DNA of 64,000 nt from Sphingomonadaceae bacterium. Its GTDB lineage: Bacteria; Pseudomonadota; Alphaproteobacteria; Sphingomonadales; Sphingomonadaceae. The DNA is taken from contig JASBUR010000012.1 in assembly GCA_030147805.1 (NCBI GenBank), forward strand, positions 1 through 64,000. The letters are read 5' to 3'. Position 1 is the first letter of the stretch. Each line of letters opens with the position of its first letter. Under the pieces are notes generated by a model that ran no database searches, was not told the DNA's origin, and worked only from the letters and a program-made list of their open reading frames with translations. This document shows, in pieces, positions 61,538-64,000 of the stretch. The translations under genes and the position numbers were made by a program.

Positions 61538-63487
61538 ATGGCCTTTCAGCCAGCGCTCGCCGACGCGTATTCGGCATCGAACATCAGCATCTCGACATCA
61601 CGGACGCGGCGTTTCGGCGTAGCACTTTGCCTGTTAGCCGGTGCCGCGGCCGCGGCCGCATCGGCCTACGACGTCGTTGGCGATGCCGCGGCGACGGCGG
61701 CCGGTACCGACGGGCTTGGGGCCCCGGCGGGCGGCGGGACGGTGCCCTTGGTCGGCAGTAGCGCAACCGAGGACGACGCTGCCGTGCCCATCGACGTCAT
61801 CACGACGCGGTCGGGGTCGTGGGGGCTCGCCGGCTTGCCGGCGCAAGGCGACGCGGCGATCTACCGGATGACGCTCGACCGCAATCCCGCGTTCGTCCGC
61901 GAGTTCGCCTGCCGGCCGCTGGCAACGAAGGAGGCCGGACGCACTACCGATCTCGACCTGCTCACCGTCAGCCTGATGGGGGTCAAGGCAACCGTTGCGC
62001 AGGGCGCCTGCCGTGTCGTGCAGAACATGCAGCCGGTGGCTCCCAACCTCGCGTGGATCCAAGGCGCGGTCGCGGCACGCGTCATCCCGGGCTACCGTCG
62101 CGAGCGGGCATGGGCCGACGGGTTCGAACCGCTGGCGCCCGATCCCAAGCGCGGCGCCTATGATCCTGCGAGCCTCGGCCCGCGCACCGACGGCGCCGCA
62201 ACGGCGCCGACCTCGAGCCACAACTTTGTCGGCGTGACCTCGGCGCAGGGTGGTGAATACACGGCGTCGCGCGGCTTCCTGCACGATGCCGATGCGCGCG
62301 TCGTCGACGCGGCGCTGCATGGCGAGCAGGCGGCGGTCGAGGCCTACTGGCCCGAGTTCGAGCAATATACGCTCTATAGCCTTGCGCAGCCACAGGGCGC
62401 CGCCTGGTCGACGACCAGCCATACCACGATCGACCCGCAGTTCCCGCAGGACGGCGAGCGCGGCTGGGAAGTGGCGTTCCACAACAATCCCAACCCCGCC
62501 GTCGACAGCGCGCAGCAGGTGACCGGCTGGACGCGCGACGTCGCGCATCTGGAGAATACCGGCTTCGTCCATTGGGTCGCGACCGAGGACCCGATCGCCG
62601 GTCTCGTCGTCCAGCGCCAGGCCGCCTATGCGCTGGCCAGCCGCTTCGAATATCTACGCGGCGGCTATGCGGGCACCCGCCAACCGGCCGACACCGCCTA
62701 CGAAGGCTATGACAGCCAGGAACGCGGCCTGTTCAATACGCTCTCGGCGCTCTGGAAATCGCGTTACGTCTCGCGTCGCGTCAACAGCCTCGAAGGCCGC
62801 ATGTTCTGGTCGCCGGCGCGCGCCCAGCTCCAGGCCGACCAGGTCATCGCCTACTATGACCAGGCGGCGAGGCGCATCGCCGAGGCCACGCCCGACGCGC
62901 CCGTCGATTATACCGCCAAGCTGTCGGGAACACCGTTCGTGAAGATCGGCATCGGCGCCTTCGTCCAGGCCGACGGCACGACGGCCAAGCTGCAGCAGAC
63001 CTCGGCGTTCGAGGCGGTGCAATATGGCAAGGAGCCGCTCTGGCTGTGGTCGCGCGGCGGGCACAGCACCGTGCGCCGCTGGTTCACCGCCTATGCCACG
63101 GGCCTCGCCGCGCGCATGGCGGTGGTCGGCGGCACAATGGGGGTCGACGGTCGCAAGAGCACCACCGGCTCGGGCTACCCGACCGGACCGACCACGCTGG
63201 TCGCCGGACGCGTCGTCGCGGCGACGCCTGCCTTCGCCAGCACGGCGGGCTGGGCCGAATGGGTCGCGGCGCTGCCGCTCAAGGGGGCGGATGCGCGCGA
63301 CAGCTTCGATGGCGCCGCCGTCCACACCGCGATGCAGATGGAAGGCGCGCTGCTGATGGCGCAGGATGCCGGATTGCAGGTTCCGCAAGTAGAGCCGGCG
63401 CTGTCGCGGATCCGCAGCGCCAAGGCCGCGACGACATCGTTCAAATATGCGTCGCTTCAGATGCTCAAGCATATGGGCGCCCCCTGA
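61538..63487 (+). CDS. Unrecognised secreted protein, family copy 3
   Basis: Encodes 649 residues; GAGGAG precedes the ATG. A 27-residue polar N-terminus is followed by an Ala-rich hydrophobic segment (FGVALCLLAGAAAAAASAY), so it is probably exported; no lipobox Cys is evident, unlike copy 2. The rest aligns almost without gaps with copy 2: ITTRSGSWGLAGLPAQGDAA, the same conserved Cys pair, YDPASLGPRTDGAAT, SRGFLHDADARVVDAALHGE, YSLAQPQGAAWS, DPQFPQDGERGWE, NTGFVHWVATEDPIAGLVVQ, SAFEAVQYGKEPLWLWSRGG and the C-terminal TTSFKYASLQMLKHMGAP. Over one 119-residue gap-free stretch I count 99 identities with copy 2. Tandem duplication is clear; function unknown. Confidence 0.83.
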   Translation: MAFQPALADAYSASNISISTSRTRRFGVALCLLAGAAAAAASAYDVVGDAAATAAGTDGLGAPAGGGTVPLVGSSATEDDAAVPIDVITTRSGSWGLAGLPAQGDAAIYRMTLDRNPAFVREFACRPLATKEAGRTTDLDLLTVSLMGVKATVAQGACRVVQNMQPVAPNLAWIQGAVAARVIPGYRRERAWADGFEPLAPDPKRGAYDPASLGPRTDGAATAPTSSHNFVGVTSAQGGEYTASRGFLHDADARVVDAALHGEQAAVEAYWPEFEQYTLYSLAQPQGAAWSTTSHTTIDPQFPQDGERGWEVAFHNNPNPAVDSAQQVTGWTRDVAHLENTGFVHWVATEDPIAGLVVQRQAAYALASRFEYLRGGYAGTRQPADTAYEGYDSQERGLFNTLSALWKSRYVSRRVNSLEGRMFWSPARAQLQADQVIAYYDQAARRIAEATPDAPVDYTAKLSGTPFVKIGIGAFVQADGTTAKLQQTSAFEAVQYGKEPLWLWSRGGHSTVRRWFTAYATGLAARMAVVGGTMGVDGRKSTTGSGYPTGPTTLVAGRVVAATPAFASTAGWAEWVAALPLKGADARDSFDGAAVHTAMQMEGALLMAQDAGLQVPQVEPALSRIRSAKAATTSFKYASLQMLKHMGAP

Positions 63488-63629
63488 AGCCGCGCGACCG
63501 GGGCGTCGCCGACCCCGGCGGCGCCCTCGTCGGTGCCTGACGGCGGTTGGTCGATTTGCACGCTGCAGACGCCCTGCCCCGCCGTAACCCGGGGCGTGGC
63601 CGGCATGTCCGGCCGCAACCCCAACCCAG

Positions 63630-63692
63630 GCGCCGCCGTGTCCCTTGCGGCGGCGCGTGGAAGAGGCGGCTCCCCCTCAGGCCGCCTCTTCC
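63630..63692. terminator. Two strong hairpins after family copy 3
   Basis: GCGCCGCCG/CGGCGGCGC (63630-63656) is followed by GGAAGAGGCGGC and GCCGCCTCTTCC (63659-63692), a twelve-base perfect stem with a ten-base loop. They lie about 145-205 bases past the copy 3 stop and could end that transcript; no clean U-tract follows the second stem. Confidence 0.5.
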
Positions 63693-63745
63693 ATTGGGGA
63701 CCCCGTGCGGGCGCGGCGCGTTGTGTCGCCAAACGGAGGTAGCCC

Positions 63746-63898
63746 ATGAGCCGCAAGCGCGACGCCGCCACCCAGGCGATGCACAGTCACGACAAGCCCG
63801 TCGACGATAACGACATGAAGCCCTCGCTCGGCGTCGAGACGCCCGAGACCGAGCATGTCGAGGAAGAGGGCGAGCCGTTCGGCGAGAATTTCGCCTGA
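63746..63898 (+). CDS. Small acidic protein, 50 residues
   Basis: Encodes 50 residues beginning MSRKRDAATQAMHSHDKPVD, with an acidic C-terminal half (ETPETEHVEEEGEPFGENFA). GGAGGT seven bases before the ATG is the best ribosome binding site in the area, which argues that it is real. No family can be named, and it is too short for standard ORF thresholds. It stands alone after the family-copy-3 hairpins. Confidence 0.65.
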   Translation: MSRKRDAATQAMHSHDKPVDDNDMKPSLGVETPETEHVEEEGEPFGENFA

Positions 63899-63915
63899 TC
63901 CGCCAACTTTCGGTG

Positions 63916-63932
63916 TGTATTACTAACATACA
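63916..63932 (+). promoter_or_regulatory. Inverted repeat TGTAT-N7-ATACA near window end
   Basis: Five-base arms around TACTAAC in an AT-rich patch, about 20 bases after the small acidic gene's stop. It may belong to a promoter region of a gene beyond the window. Confidence 0.3.
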
Positions 63933-64000
63933 ACAGCTACATGCGGCACGGCCGAGCGACGATTCCCCTTGATATCAACGACCTAGGTGTTTGGCACGCC

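Overview
The window is high-GC alphaproteobacterial chromosome, most likely from a sphingomonad (Sphingomonas or a close relative). This is inferred from very high GC, three large TonB-dependent receptors, sphingomonad-type small proteins, DUF6766 and DUF4199 membrane proteins, and the mosaic palindromic repeats (CGTCATCCCCGCG...) between genes. Nearly all space is coding, with short intergenic gaps. I see no rRNA, tRNA, CRISPR array, insertion sequence or prophage. The first ~110 bases are G/C homopolymer-rich, as at a contig edge.

Layout. 0.1-10 kb: LemA, a D-aminoacylase-type amidohydrolase, a beta-helix/diheme cytochrome pair, a YegD-like Hsp70, an S33 peptidase, YceI, then an AT-rich island with a tiny Rmf-like protein and a Crp/Fnr regulator. 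10-19.7 kb (mostly minus): TonB receptor, nitroreductase, M13 peptidase with a MarR regulator, folE, an unrecognised secreted protein (copy 1 of a three-member family) and prs. 19.8-24.5 kb: SLC13 transporter, a small-protein/DUF6766 cluster, a membrane LuxR-type regulator with a DUF4199 protein, and a GDT1-type manganese exporter behind a yybP-ykoY manganese riboswitch. 24.5-31.2 kb: an envelope operon with an L,D-transpeptidase and a possible lysozyme inhibitor, then a copper cluster (DUF2946, TonB receptor, PCu(A)C, SCO). 31.2-38.6 kb: a PagL-like protein, a TonB receptor divergent from a TetR regulator, and the overlapping chain lgt - MidA-like methyltransferase - GNAT - pgeF. 38.6-45.5 kb: a fatty-acyl (possibly steroid or branched acid) catabolic cluster of two acyl-CoA dehydrogenases and an acyl-CoA ligase, with an HD-domain protein, amidohydrolase and DUF1244 protein. 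45.6-59 kb: housekeeping genes pyk, rpmJ, galE, gpmA, purE and purK, mixed with a class C beta-lactamase-like hydrolase, HAD hydrolase, phosphatase, M14 carboxypeptidase and MocR regulator.

59-63.9 kb: the most unusual part. Two tandem ~648-residue secreted proteins of a family I cannot place, very similar to each other, are preceded by a shared leader sequence. The second lies behind several CtrA-type sites (TTAACCAT). A third, divergent copy is 40 kb away, fused by a one-base stop/start overlap to prs. This family is the best candidate for undescribed biology. Other points worth attention are the riboswitch with its visible switching helix, the beta-helix/diheme cytochrome pair, and several well-formed operator palindromes next to their likely regulators.
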